A stretch of 18,984 nt of DNA from JBEKTY01 sp049515555 (GCA_049515555.1 JBEKTY010000156.1:1-18984); one strand, 5' to 3'. Counted from the first letter of the stretch, positions 1-7,321 are shown. The notes: generated by a model not told the origin, from the sequence alone. Numbers and translations: made by a program.

Positions 1-680
1 AAGGCCGCCGGGTCGCCCTGGTCGCCCGCGGGGGGCCGCTGGGCGAGGAAATAGGCGGCCACGTCCAGCCCCAACTCGGAATCGGTGAAGGCCGGCACGA
101 AGACCGGCACCTCGCGGCGGCAGGCGGCGCCCAACACGCTGGGCATCAGTCCCTCCTGGAGCAGCCGCTGCCCGATCGCCCGGTTGATGTGCCAGGAACA
201 GGTCGGCTGCGACCAGTCCAGGTCTTGGAGCACCCGGCTGACCAACTCCTGGGCCTGCCAGAGATTGGCCTCCATTTCCAGCGTGTCGTAGACGCGATTG
301 TATCCGCACTCGTAGAGCCGTTGGTCGGACATGCGCGGATCGTGCTTGTAGTGCACGCAGCCGATGGCTTCCGAGAGGCCGTGGGCCATGATGGCGCCGG
401 TGGAGACGAGCACGTGGGCCCACCCGGCATCGATCATTTCGCACAGCACGCGGCCCATCTTGGCGATGGTCATGGCCCCGGAGACGGTGACCACGCGGAG
501 GCAGTCGGGGTCGTCGGCCATGGCCGCGAGGACCTGGAAGGCCTCGCCCAGCTCGCGGCCGCCGAAGGCGGTTCTCGCCATCTGCTGGAGCAGGTCCGGC
601 AGTCCGCCGGGGCGGCCCACGTCCAGCGACTCCAGCGGATCGAGTCCGTCGTCGCGACCGTCGTGCAAAGCCCGCGTCAT
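1..680 (-). CDS. Deoxyhypusine synthase-like protein, partial (3' end outside window)
   Basis: About 226 N-terminal residues are visible; the gene runs off the left edge. The start is the ATG at 680, the first possible one because an in-frame TGA lies five codons upstream. Recognisable family segments are HDGRDDGLDPLE near the N-terminus, SGAMTIAKMG, STGAIMAHG, YNRVYDTLEME, and VPVFVPAFTDSELGLD near the window edge. In eukaryotes and archaea deoxyhypusine synthase moves the aminobutyl group of spermidine to eIF5A using NAD. Bacteria lack eIF5A, and studied bacterial homologues include homospermidine synthases. The divergent neighbours are a homospermidine synthase and an ornithine decarboxylase, so a polyamine aminobutyltransferase role is a reasonable inference. 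The active-site lysine lies in the missing C-terminal part, so activity cannot be judged. Family assignment is secure; substrate is not. Confidence 0.85.
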   Translation of the reverse strand, partial: MTRALHDGRDDGLDPLESLDVGRPGGLPDLLQQMARTAFGGRELGEAFQVLAAMADDPDCLRVVTVSGAMTIAKMGRVLCEMIDAGWAHVLVSTGAIMAHGLSEAIGCVHYKHDPRMSDQRLYECGYNRVYDTLEMEANLWQAQELVSRVLQDLDWSQPTCSWHINRAIGQRLLQEGLMPSVLGAACRREVPVFVPAFTDSELGLDVAAYFLAQRPPAGDQGDPAA

Positions 681-689
681 GATATGCCC

Positions 690-718
690 ATTTCAGCGGT
701 TGCGGCGCGGATTGTCAA
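690..718 (-). promoter_or_regulatory. Candidate sigma70-type promoter for the deoxyhypusine synthase-like gene
   Basis: Read on the minus strand: TTGACA (713-718, exact consensus -35), a 17-nt spacer, then TGAAAT (690-695, 4 of 6 matches to TATAAT). Transcription would begin near 683, only about three bases before the ATG at 680, so the mRNA would be nearly leaderless. Inferred from sequence only. Confidence 0.45.
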
Positions 719-728
719 GACGGGGGCC

Positions 729-757
729 TTGACTGCGGGCCGCTTTGCTGACACAAT
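729..757 (+). promoter_or_regulatory. Candidate sigma70-type promoter for the homospermidine synthase operon
   Basis: TTGACT (729-734, 5 of 6) is followed by a 17-nt spacer and CACAAT (752-757, 4 of 6). The predicted transcript start near 764 leaves a leader of about 48 nt before the ATG at 812. It lies back to back with the divergent candidate promoter at 690-718; their -35 boxes are 10 bp apart. Confidence 0.45.
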
Positions 758-811
758 CGTACATTCGTTTTGCGAAACGTCCCGACGTTTCCCCCGTACA
801 ACCCGGCGGCA

Positions 812-2398
812 ATGATCCCGTTTGGCGGAAAAGTCCTATTCCTGGGGTTCGGCGCGGTCGCCCGCTGCACGTTGCCGATCTTTTTCAAGCACGTCCGGGT
901 GCCGCTGGACAAGGTGACCATCCTGGACTTCGAGGACCCGGGCGACGACGTGCGCGAGTGGACCGCTCAGGGGGCCCGCTTCGTCCACCAGCGGGTTACG
1001 CCGCAGAACCTCACGGCCATCCTGGAGCGGTGTCTGGCCCCCGGCGACCTGCTGGTCGATCTGGCCTGGAACATCGACTGCTGCGAGCTGCTCGAGTGGT
1101 GTCACCAGCGCGACGTGTTGTACATCAACACCTCGGTCGAGGTGTGGGACCCTTACGCGGGGGCCGAGCGGAAGTTGCCCACCGAGCGAACGCTGTATTG
1201 GCGGCACATGAACGTCCGCCGGCTGCGGGCCGCTTGGCCCGAGCCCGGGCCCACCGCCGTGCTCGAGCATGGCGCCAACCCGGGGCTCATCTCCCATTGG
1301 ACCAAGCAGGCTTTGCTCGACATCGCCGAGCGCCTGCTGGCCGAGCGGCGACTGGAAGGGGCCGAGGCCGAGGGGCTCCGCGAGCTGGTCCGCGCCGCGG
1401 CCTTCAACCGCCTGGCCCGGCAGCTCGGCGTCAAGGTGATCCATTGCAGCGAGCGCGATACGCAGATTACCGATCAGCCCAAGGAGGTAGACGAGTTCGT
1501 CAACACCTGGAGCATCGAGGGCTTCCACGAAGAGGGCATAACCACGGCCGAGATGGGTTGGGGCACGCACGAGCGGCGGTTGCCGCCACGGGCCTGTCAG
1601 CACGCCGCCGGCCCGAAAAACCAGATCTGCCTGGCCCGCATGGGCATCAACACCTGGGTCCGCTCCTGGGTGCCGTATTGTTCGATCCAGGGCATGGTCA
1701 TCCGGCACGGCGAGGCGTTTACGATTTCCGACGCCCTGACGGTGTGGCACCAGGGGCAGGCCGTGTACCGCCCCACGGTGCACTACGCCTATTGCCCCTG
1801 CGACGCGGCGCTCGCCTCGCTCCAGGAATTGCGGGGCGGCAACTACCGGCTCCAGCCGCGATTGCGGATCATCACCGACGAGATCACCGGCGGCGCCGAC
1901 ATTCTCGGGGCGCTGGTCATGGGCCATGCCTACGGGGCCTGGTGGACCGGCAGCCTGTTGACCATCGAGGAGTCGCGGCGGCTGGTGCCGCACCAGAACG
2001 CGACCACCATGCAGGTGGCCTGCTCGGTGGTCGCCGCCGCCTGCTGGATGATCGAGAATCCGCGGCGGGGAGTGTGCGTGCCGGACGAGCTGCCCCACGA
2101 TTACGTGCTGCCGCGGGCCAATCCCTACCTGGGTCAGTGCCTGTCGGTGCCGTCGGATTGGCGGCCCTGGCAGGACACGACGGATTTCTTCTTCGGCAAT
2201 GGTGAGGCGGACGGCGACATCTTCCCGTCCCCTCTCCCAACGGGAGAGGGCCAGGGTGAGGGCGAGCGGCTGAAACACAGTGCGCCTCGATTGCCCGCTT
2301 CTGACATGCCCTCACCCCCTGCCCCTCTCCCAAAGGGCGAGGGGAGAGGACGCGAGCGTTGGCAGTTTCATGATTTTCTGGTCGAAAGCGGAGGTTGA
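812..2398 (+). CDS. hss: Homospermidine synthase (bacterial saccharopine-dehydrogenase-like type)
   Basis: Makes sym-homospermidine from two putrescines (or putrescine plus spermidine) with NAD. An N-terminal Rossmann segment (VLFLGFGAVARCTLP) is followed by LEHGANPGLISHWTKQAL. The family-diagnostic blocks come next: GVKVIHCSERDTQ, DEFVNTWSIEGFHEEGI, AEMGWGTHER, and later YRPTVHYAYCPCDA and ITGGADILGALVMGH. These match my recollection of the Blastochloris-type enzyme. I chose ATG 812; an in-frame TTG at 770 would add 14 unlike-family residues and sits just behind the predicted transcript start. The conserved core ends near 2200 at about 463 aa, close to the usual length. The last 65 or so codons are read through an inverted pair of intergenic repeats. 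The stop overlaps the ribosome binding site of the downstream ornithine decarboxylase, so the two are probably coupled. Confidence 0.9.
   Translation: MIPFGGKVLFLGFGAVARCTLPIFFKHVRVPLDKVTILDFEDPGDDVREWTAQGARFVHQRVTPQNLTAILERCLAPGDLLVDLAWNIDCCELLEWCHQRDVLYINTSVEVWDPYAGAERKLPTERTLYWRHMNVRRLRAAWPEPGPTAVLEHGANPGLISHWTKQALLDIAERLLAERRLEGAEAEGLRELVRAAAFNRLARQLGVKVIHCSERDTQITDQPKEVDEFVNTWSIEGFHEEGITTAEMGWGTHERRLPPRACQHAAGPKNQICLARMGINTWVRSWVPYCSIQGMVIRHGEAFTISDALTVWHQGQAVYRPTVHYAYCPCDAALASLQELRGGNYRLQPRLRIITDEITGGADILGALVMGHAYGAWWTGSLLTIEESRRLVPHQNATTMQVACSVVAAACWMIENPRRGVCVPDELPHDYVLPRANPYLGQCLSVPSDWRPWQDTTDFFFGNGEADGDIFPSPLPTGEGQGEGERLKHSAPRLPASDMPSPPAPLPKGEGRGRERWQFHDFLVESGG
2229..2346. repeat. 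Inverted pair of GC-rich palindromic repeats inside the 3' end of the homospermidine synthase ORF
   Basis: Copy 1 (2229-2264) has CCCCTCTCCC, a short loop, GGGAGAGGG, then CCAGGGTGAGGGC. Copy 2 (about 2309-2346) is the same unit inverted: GCCCTCACCCC, CTG, CCCCTCTCCC, then AAAGGGCGAGGGG. Related units recur upstream of glnE at 18652-18767. The pair lies in frame and encodes the low-complexity tail of the upstream protein. Confidence 0.8.
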
Positions 2399-2401
2399 GC
2401 G

Positions 2402-3613
2402 ATGATTGAGCCAGAGCGGCTGCAGGAGTTGGCCCGCGAGCACGGCACGCCGCTGTTCGTGGTGGACCACGCCGTGTTGCGGGAGAATTTTGCCCGCTTC
2501 CGCCGCTGCCTGCCGCGGGTGCAGGCCTATTACGCGGTGAAGGCCAACTCGGACGCGGCGATCGTCCGGACGCTGTACGAGGCGGGGGCCAGCTTCGACG
2601 TGGCCTCGATGCCCGAGTTCATGATCGTCCACGAGAACATCCGCAACCTGCCCGACAAGGAGCGGCAGGCCTTTATCTGGGACAAGATCATCTACGCCAA
2701 TCCCATCAAGGACGAGCGGACGCTGACCGAGCTGGACCCCTACAAGCCGCTGGTGACGTACGACAATCGGGACGAGATCACCAAGGTCCGCCGCTTCGCG
2801 CCGCACGCGGGCCTGGTGCTGCGGATCAAGGTGCCCAACACGGGGGCCATGGTCGAGCTGTCGTCGAAGTTCGGGGCGGCGCCGGGCGAGGCGGTGGGCC
2901 TGATCCGCGCCGCGCACGACGCCGGCCTGGTGGTCGAGGGCCTGAGCTTCCACGTCGGCAGCCAGACCACCAACTTCAACAACTACGTGCAGGCGCTGCT
3001 GATCGCCTCGGAGCTGTTCCACGAGGCGCGGCTGCGGGGCTTCGAGAAACTGAACCTGCTGGACATCGGGGGCGGGTTCCCCGCGCCCTACGACGAGAAC
3101 GTGCGGCCCTTCGAGGAGCTGGCCGGCACGCTGAACAGCGAATTCGAGCGGCTGTTCCCCGCCGAGATCGAGATCCTGGCCGAGCCGGGGCGGTTCCTGG
3201 TGGCCACGGCGGCCACGGCGGTGATCAAGATCATCGGCACGGCCGTCCGCGACGGCAAGCGCTGCTATTACGTCGACGACGGCGTGTACCACACGTTTTC
3301 GGGCATCATCTTCGACCATTGCAAGTACGCGCTGCGCTCGTTCCGCGGGGGCCCGACGCAGATCTGCGCCGTGTTCGGCCCCACCTGCGACGCCCTGGAC
3401 ACGATCTCGCTGGCCGAACGGCTGCCGCGGCTCGAAATGGGCGACCTGCTGTACAGCGAGAACATCGGCGCCTATAGCCACGCCTCCTCGACGTGGTTCA
3501 ACGGCTTTCCGCCGGCCAAGGTGCTGCACATCAATCGAGAGCCGGCGGCCGCCAAGCGCCGGGTCCGCGCGCCGCACAAAGATCGCGGCATTTTGCAGAA
3601 GTCGATTCCCTAA
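2402..3613 (+). CDS. Ornithine decarboxylase, PLP-dependent, alanine-racemase fold (fold III)
   Basis: Converts ornithine to putrescine, the substrate of the upstream homospermidine synthase. At 403 aa it has the family length. PLP lysine K47 lies in YYAVKAN. Other motifs are FDVAS (65-69), KIIYANPIK (95-103), FHVGSQ (183-188), DIGGGFP (221-227), EPGR (261-264) and YYVDDGVY (289-296). The other-subunit active-site cysteine is in GPTCDALD (C329), and the FNGF end motif is present. GPTCDALD points to ornithine (or lysine/ornithine) decarboxylase rather than carboxynorspermidine or diaminopimelate decarboxylase. It carries a longer segment (about 78-94) before KIIYANP than typical enzymes. The ATG at 2402 is preceded by GGAGG at 2390-2394, which overlaps the hss stop, a strong sign of translational coupling. 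Activity on lysine cannot be excluded. Confidence 0.88.
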   Translation: MIEPERLQELAREHGTPLFVVDHAVLRENFARFRRCLPRVQAYYAVKANSDAAIVRTLYEAGASFDVASMPEFMIVHENIRNLPDKERQAFIWDKIIYANPIKDERTLTELDPYKPLVTYDNRDEITKVRRFAPHAGLVLRIKVPNTGAMVELSSKFGAAPGEAVGLIRAAHDAGLVVEGLSFHVGSQTTNFNNYVQALLIASELFHEARLRGFEKLNLLDIGGGFPAPYDENVRPFEELAGTLNSEFERLFPAEIEILAEPGRFLVATAATAVIKIIGTAVRDGKRCYYVDDGVYHTFSGIIFDHCKYALRSFRGGPTQICAVFGPTCDALDTISLAERLPRLEMGDLLYSENIGAYSHASSTWFNGFPPAKVLHINREPAAAKRRVRAPHKDRGILQKSIP

Positions 3614-3852
3614 CGCCGTCCGCCAGAAGCTATGAGCTGTGAGCTGTGAGGAATGACTAATAGGGGATGAGGGAATGAGAGGATGAGGGGATAAGGGGAC
3701 GAGGGAAGCGGCTGGCGACGAACGGCCGCCGGACACTAAATAGCCGGATAAGAAACGAGCAGAAGGTCCTCACCCCCTCAACCCCTAAATCCCTCAGCCC
3801 CTCAACCCCTAAATCCCCAAATCCCTCTCTATGTCTCCCACGGAGAATCGTA
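3614..3852. repeat. Repeat-filled intergenic region between ornithine and arginine decarboxylase genes
   Basis: No gene is seen. It holds GAGCTGT repeats (3634-3650), a G-rich array built from GGGGATGAG-like units (about 3660-3705) and a C-rich array of CCCCTCAA and CCCTAAAT units (3768-3828). The two arrays are roughly complementary and could pair in RNA. GGAG at 3842-3845 is the likely ribosome binding site of the next gene. Confidence 0.75.
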
Positions 3853-4413
3853 GTGGCTGATCCGTTGGTACCCAAAGAGTGTTTCTTCACGCAGGGCGTG
3901 GGCAAGCATCGCAACCAGTTGCAGAGCTTCGAGCTGGCCCTGCGCGACGCCGGCATCGAGATGTACAACCTGGTCCGCGTGTCGAGCATCTTTCCGCCGC
4001 ATTGCAAGGTGATCTCGAAGAACCAGGGTCTGAAGAAGCTTAAGCCGGGCCAGGTGACCTACGTCGTGCTGGCCGAGGCCTCTACCAACGAGCCCTCGCG
4101 GCTGGTGGGGGCGGCGGTGGGCCTGGCCCTGCCCGCCGAGGGACACCAGTACGGATACATCAGCGAGCACCACGGCTATGGCATGACCGAGCAGCGGCTG
4201 CGCGACTTCGTCGAGGACATGGCGGCCACCATGCTGGCCACCACGCTGGGCATCGAGTTCGATCCCGAAACGGCCTACGACCAGCGGAAAGAGATCTACC
4301 ACATGTCGGGGAAGATCATTCGCACGCGTGCCGCCGCGCAAACGGCCGAAGGCGATAAGATGGGCCTGTGGACCACCGTCGTGGCCACGGCGGTGTTTCC
4401 GATAGGGGATTAG
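3853..4413 (+). CDS. Pyruvoyl-dependent arginine decarboxylase proenzyme
   Basis: Converts arginine to agmatine. The 186-aa proenzyme cleaves itself between Ser44 and Ser45 in LVRVSSIFPP, turning the second serine into the pyruvoyl cofactor; this matches the archaeal PvlArgDC family (PF01862). A glutamate in YISEHHGYG (E105) sits where the family proton donor is expected. The start is GTG at 3853, with GGAG eight bases upstream. The gene follows ornithine decarboxylase on the same strand after a 239-nt repeat-rich gap, so both putrescine routes start here. No agmatinase or agmatine deiminase is visible, so agmatine must be processed by genes elsewhere. The stop codon lies in GGGGATTAG, the first unit of an octamer array, so the last residues (IGD) come from repeat sequence. 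Confidence 0.93.
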   Translation: MADPLVPKECFFTQGVGKHRNQLQSFELALRDAGIEMYNLVRVSSIFPPHCKVISKNQGLKKLKPGQVTYVVLAEASTNEPSRLVGAAVGLALPAEGHQYGYISEHHGYGMTEQRLRDFVEDMAATMLATTLGIEFDPETAYDQRKEIYHMSGKIIRTRAAAQTAEGDKMGLWTTVVATAVFPIGD

Positions 4414-4435
4414 GGATTGGGGATTGGGGATTAGG
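4401..4435. repeat. Octamer array (GGGGATTA/GGGATTGG type) on the arginine decarboxylase stop codon
   Basis: Units of GGGGATTAG, GGATTGGGGATTGGGG and GATTAGG run through the stop codon at 4411-4413. The same family appears, often inverted, at 3768-3828, 4553-4590, 7546-7600, about 15380-15396 and 18601-18638. Confidence 0.85.
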
Positions 4436-4458
4436 CGCCGCGCCGTAGTGATCAGTTT

Positions 4459-4542
4459 GGGTGGCACGTCCCTGAGCGCAGCGAAGGGCGTGGCGAGATG
4501 CGAAGAACCACGCCCTTCGCTGCGCTCAGGGACGTGCCACCC
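4459..4542. repeat. Perfect 35-bp inverted repeat with 14-nt loop between convergent genes
   Basis: The left arm (4459-4493) begins GGGTGGCACGTCCCTGAGCG; the right arm (4508-4542) is its exact reverse complement; the loop is 4494-4507. It lies between the convergent arginine decarboxylase and UDP-glucuronate decarboxylase genes and could end transcription from both sides, although there is no T-tract. It could equally be a small non-autonomous palindromic element. Confidence 0.9.
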
Positions 4543-4552
4543 TCCGCCCGTC

Positions 4553-4590
4553 TAATCCCTAAATCCCCAAATCCCCAAATCCCTCCCTAA
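4553..4590. repeat. Octamer array (CCCCAAAT) on the UDP-glucuronate decarboxylase stop codon
   Basis: TAATCCCT, then AAATCCCC twice, then AAATCCCTCCCTAA. On the minus strand the stop TAG (4587-4589) is part of a TTAGGGA unit. Confidence 0.85.
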
Positions 4591-5561
4591 TAGTTGGGCG
4601 TGGGCGGGCGGTAGTCGGCCATGCGGATCGACTGGAACCAGCGGATCGTCCGCTCCAGCCCCAGGCGCAAGGGGACGGTCGGCTCCCAGCCCAGTTGCCG
4701 CTTGGCCAGCGCGATATCGGGCCGGCGCTGGGCCGGATCGTCGGCCGGCAGCGGCCTGGCCACGATCTGCGATTTGCGGCCACACAGCTCCAGCACCAGC
4801 TCGGCCAATTGCCGGATAGAGAACTCCTGCGGGTTGCCGAGGTTCACGGGTCCGGGGAAGTCATCCGGCCCACCCATCATGCGGATCAGGCCCTCGATCA
4901 GGTCGTCGCAATAGCAGAAGGAGCGGGTCTGGGAGCCGTCGCCGAAGATCGTCAGGTCCTCGCCCGAGAGGGCCTGGCGGATGAAGTTCGAGATCACGCG
5001 GCCGTCGAAGGGGTGCATCCGCGGGCCGTAGGTATTGAAGATCCGCGCGATGCGGATATTGAGGCCGTTGCTGCGGTGATAGTCCATCATCAAGGTCTCG
5101 GCGGCCCGCTTCCCCTCGTCGTAGCAGGCCCGCGGCCCGATGGGATTGACCGACCCGCGGTAGCTTTCCGGCTGCGGGTGGACCTGCGGATCGCCGTAGA
5201 CTTCGCTGGTCGAGGCCTGCAAGACCTTGGCCCGGCAGCGCTTGGCCATCCCCAGCACGTGGATCACGCCCAGCACCGAGGTCTTCATGGTCTTGATCGG
5301 ATTGAACTGGTAATGACCGGGCGCGGCCGGGCAGGCCAGGTTGTAAATCTCGTCGACCTCCAGCCAGATGGGCAGGGTGATGTCGTGCCGGATGAGCTCG
5401 AAATTGGGCTGCCCCAGCAGGTGGGCCACGTTGGACTTCTGGCTGGTGAAGAAGTTGTCCAGGCAGATCACGTCGTGACCCTCGGCCAACAGCCGCTCGC
5501 AGAGGTGCGAGCCCAGGAAGCCGGCCCCGCCGGTGACCAGGATGCGTTTTAGTGCGGTCAC
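4587..5561 (-). CDS. uxs: UDP-glucuronate decarboxylase (UDP-xylose synthase)
   Basis: An extended short-chain dehydrogenase of 324 aa that uses bound NAD to convert UDP-glucuronate to UDP-xylose, a precursor for surface polysaccharide. Visible motifs: the NAD-binding TGGAGFLGSHL (10-20), DNFFTS (35-40), STSEVYG (117-123), catalytic YDEGK (Y147, K151), RIFNTYGPRM, and SQTRSFCYCDDLIEG. These fit the UXS/SUD1 family well and separate it from dTDP-glucose dehydratase. It has no N-terminal membrane segment, so it should be cytosolic. The start is GTG at 5561 (MTALKRILVTGGAG); AAAGGGG lies roughly a dozen bases upstream as a weak binding site. It is a single gene, convergent with arginine decarboxylase, with no other sugar-nucleotide gene nearby. 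Confidence 0.92.
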   Translation of the reverse strand: MTALKRILVTGGAGFLGSHLCERLLAEGHDVICLDNFFTSQKSNVAHLLGQPNFELIRHDITLPIWLEVDEIYNLACPAAPGHYQFNPIKTMKTSVLGVIHVLGMAKRCRAKVLQASTSEVYGDPQVHPQPESYRGSVNPIGPRACYDEGKRAAETLMMDYHRSNGLNIRIARIFNTYGPRMHPFDGRVISNFIRQALSGEDLTIFGDGSQTRSFCYCDDLIEGLIRMMGGPDDFPGPVNLGNPQEFSIRQLAELVLELCGRKSQIVARPLPADDPAQRRPDIALAKRQLGWEPTVPLRLGLERTIRWFQSIRMADYRPPTPNY

Positions 5562-6024
5562 GCTGTTTTGCCCCTTTCGCGATTGTTCGGACGCGGGGTT
5601 GTGAAAGTTTGTCGTTCTTGGGCGCGGTTGCGTAGCCGGCTGTTATTGGGCTCGGGCCGTACGGGCTGGACGCTGTAAGCGTCCCATATCAAAGCCCAGG
5701 GTAAGCGAAGCGGCGAAAGCCGCGAAGCGCCACCCTGGGGCCGGTTTCAAATACGTCGGTTGCAACCCTGTAGGGGTTGCACGCGGGCCACTGTGGAACC
5801 CCTTCAGGGTTCAATGGGTTTACCGACATCGCCACCCGGGGTAGCCGCCGCTGCGGCGGCAACCCCGGGCTATGCTATTGAACCGCCTTGCGGTTCCTGC
5901 ACACCCCGATGCCGGAGCGAGCAGCGGCGATCCGCACCGGGCCGCCCTCGAACGTCTTTCATCGGGCCGGTTCAGCCCCTTTGCAATTCTAGCACGGGGA
6001 CCGCGCGCGGGTTTCGCGGGGCGA
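5562..6024. repeat. Intergenic region with a cluster of at least five hairpins
   Basis: No convincing gene. Hairpins: CCCAGGGT (5695-5702) with ACCCTGGG (5732-5739), enclosing a GCGGC-GAAA-GCCGC tetraloop stem (5710-5723); GCAACCC/GGGTTGC (5762-5780); GAACCC/GGGTTC (5796-5812); CCCGGGGT/ACCCCGGG (5835-5869), enclosing a GCCGCCG/CGGCGGC stem; and GAACCGC/GCGGTTC (5880-5896). They may be REP-like elements or the remains of a structured RNA. I see nothing in 5562-5690 or 5900-6020. Confidence 0.7.
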
Positions 6025-6195
6025 TTACTTGGCCGACCGTGCTCGGTCGAACAGCTCGCCAAGGGTAATGCTGTCGTGCCAGATCTTTTCGGGGTCAATT
6101 GCGTAACGACTCTTGATTTCAATGGCAAGACCCTCAAGCTCCATGGCGTCGCCGATGGACAACCCGGGAGGGTTAGGCGTTCGGTGAATGCCCAT
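6025..6195 (-). CDS. Possible small protein, 56 aa, unknown function
   Basis: A short reading frame begins MGIHRTPNPPGLSIGDAMEL and ends TLGELFDRARSAK before TAA. It lies 34 nt downstream of mtnA on the same strand, so it could share that transcript. Its charged C-terminal half (KSRYAIDPEKIWHDSITLGE) looks like real protein, and its codons are less GC-rich than those of its neighbours. No ribosome binding site is visible. The DNA just upstream (6205-6230) resembles dispersed intergenic repeat, so this could be the 3' remnant of a longer gene; an internal ATG at residue 18 would leave 39 aa. I do not recognise the family. Confidence 0.35.
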   Translation of the reverse strand: MGIHRTPNPPGLSIGDAMELEGLAIEIKSRYAIDPEKIWHDSITLGELFDRARSAK

Positions 6196-6229
6196 AATTA
6201 AGCGTTGGTGGGGCTCGCTCTGCTCGACC

Positions 6230-7321
6230 CTACGAGTTTCCCGGCTGATCGCTGATCGCTGATCGCTGACCGCTCCCCAGGACCTCGGCGATCCGCTGGC
6301 GGGTGACGGGACGGATCACGCCGTACTGGCAGACGATGGCCGCCAGCAGGGCGGCGGGAGTCACGTCGAAGGCCGGATTGTAGACCGCGATGCCCGTGGG
6401 GGCCGTCTGCTGACCGAAGCCGTGGGTGACCTCCCGCGGATCGCGCTGCTCGATGGGGATCTGCCGGCCATCGGCGAGCGAAAGATCGAACGTGCTGGCC
6501 GGGGCCGCCACGTAGAACGGAATGTGGTGGGCGGCCGCCAACAGGGCCAGCCCGTAGGTGCCGATCTTGTTGGCCGTATCGCCGTTGGCCGCGATGCGAT
6601 CGGCCCCGGTAACGACGGCCTGTACGCGGCCTTCGCGCATTACCTGGGCGGCGGCCGAATCGCAGATCAGCGTAACGTCGAGGCCCTGCCGCTGGAGTTC
6701 CCAGGCCGTCAGGCGGGCGCCTTGCAGCAGGGGCCGGGTCTCGTCGGCGTAGACGTGCAGGCGGTGGCCCGACTCGGCGGCCGCGAAGAACAGGGCCAGA
6801 GCCGTGCCGTAATCGGCCGTGGCCAGTCCGCCGGCGTTGCAGTGGGTGAGCACGCCTGCAGCGTCTTTGAGCAGGGCGGCGCCGTGGCGGCCAATGGCCC
6901 GGCAGGTCTGCCGGTCTTCTTCGTGGATGGCCCGGGCCTCGGCCAGCAACGCGGCGGCGATTTCGGCCGGCGGCCGGCCGCGCAAGGCCCCGGCGGCGCG
7001 CCGCATCCGCTCCAGGGCCCAGAACAGGTTTACGGCCGTGGGCCGGCTGGAGGCCAGGTAGCCGGCCACTTCGTCCAAGCGGCGGAAGAAGTCGGCCGCA
7101 CTGCCGTCCAAGGCCGTCTGCAGGCCCAGGCAAAGGCCGTAGGCCGCGGCGATGCCGATGGCCGGCGCGCCCCGCACCCGCAGCACGCGAATGGCCTCCC
7201 ACACCGCCTCGACGTTGCGGCACTCGATCTCGACGAACTCCAGGGGCAGCCGGGTCTGATCGACCAGGCACAAGAAGCCGTCACACTCGCCGCTCCAGCG
7301 GAGCGTTTCGACGGGCCGCAT
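6230..7321 (-). CDS. mtnA: S-methyl-5-thioribose-1-phosphate isomerase
   Basis: Isomerises 5-methylthioribose-1-phosphate to the ribulose form in the methionine salvage pathway. At 363 aa it is slightly longer than usual. Family motifs: VRGAPAIG (49-56), NLFWAL (98-103), catalytic Cys161 in LTHCNAGGLAT, YADETRPLLQGARLTAWEL (191-209), catalytic Asp241 in TGADRIAANGDTANKIGTY, and NPAFDVTP near the end. The start ATG at 7321 gives the expected N-terminus. The last 15 or so residues (GSGQRSAISDQPGNS) are not family sequence: they are encoded by a GCTGATC heptamer array that crosses the 3' end. The methylthioadenosine it salvages normally comes from aminopropyl transfer, so it does not depend on the homospermidine route here. 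No other mtn gene is in the window. Confidence 0.94.
   Translation of the reverse strand: MRPVETLRWSGECDGFLCLVDQTRLPLEFVEIECRNVEAVWEAIRVLRVRGAPAIGIAAAYGLCLGLQTALDGSAADFFRRLDEVAGYLASSRPTAVNLFWALERMRRAAGALRGRPPAEIAAALLAEARAIHEEDRQTCRAIGRHGAALLKDAAGVLTHCNAGGLATADYGTALALFFAAAESGHRLHVYADETRPLLQGARLTAWELQRQGLDVTLICDSAAAQVMREGRVQAVVTGADRIAANGDTANKIGTYGLALLAAAHHIPFYVAAPASTFDLSLADGRQIPIEQRDPREVTHGFGQQTAPTGIAVYNPAFDVTPAALLAAIVCQYGVIRPVTRQRIAEVLGSGQRSAISDQPGNS
6244..6274. repeat. Heptamer array GCTGATC x3 plus GCTGACC in the 3' end of mtnA
   Basis: Four near-perfect 7-bp units lie inside the reading frame and encode the QRSAISD portion of the MtnA tail. Confidence 0.9.

Noticed and set aside
836..2278. 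Long antisense reading frame opposite homospermidine synthase
   Set aside because: Low-complexity Pro/Gly/Arg/His composition and no family motifs; a GC-rich shadow of a clearly recognised gene.
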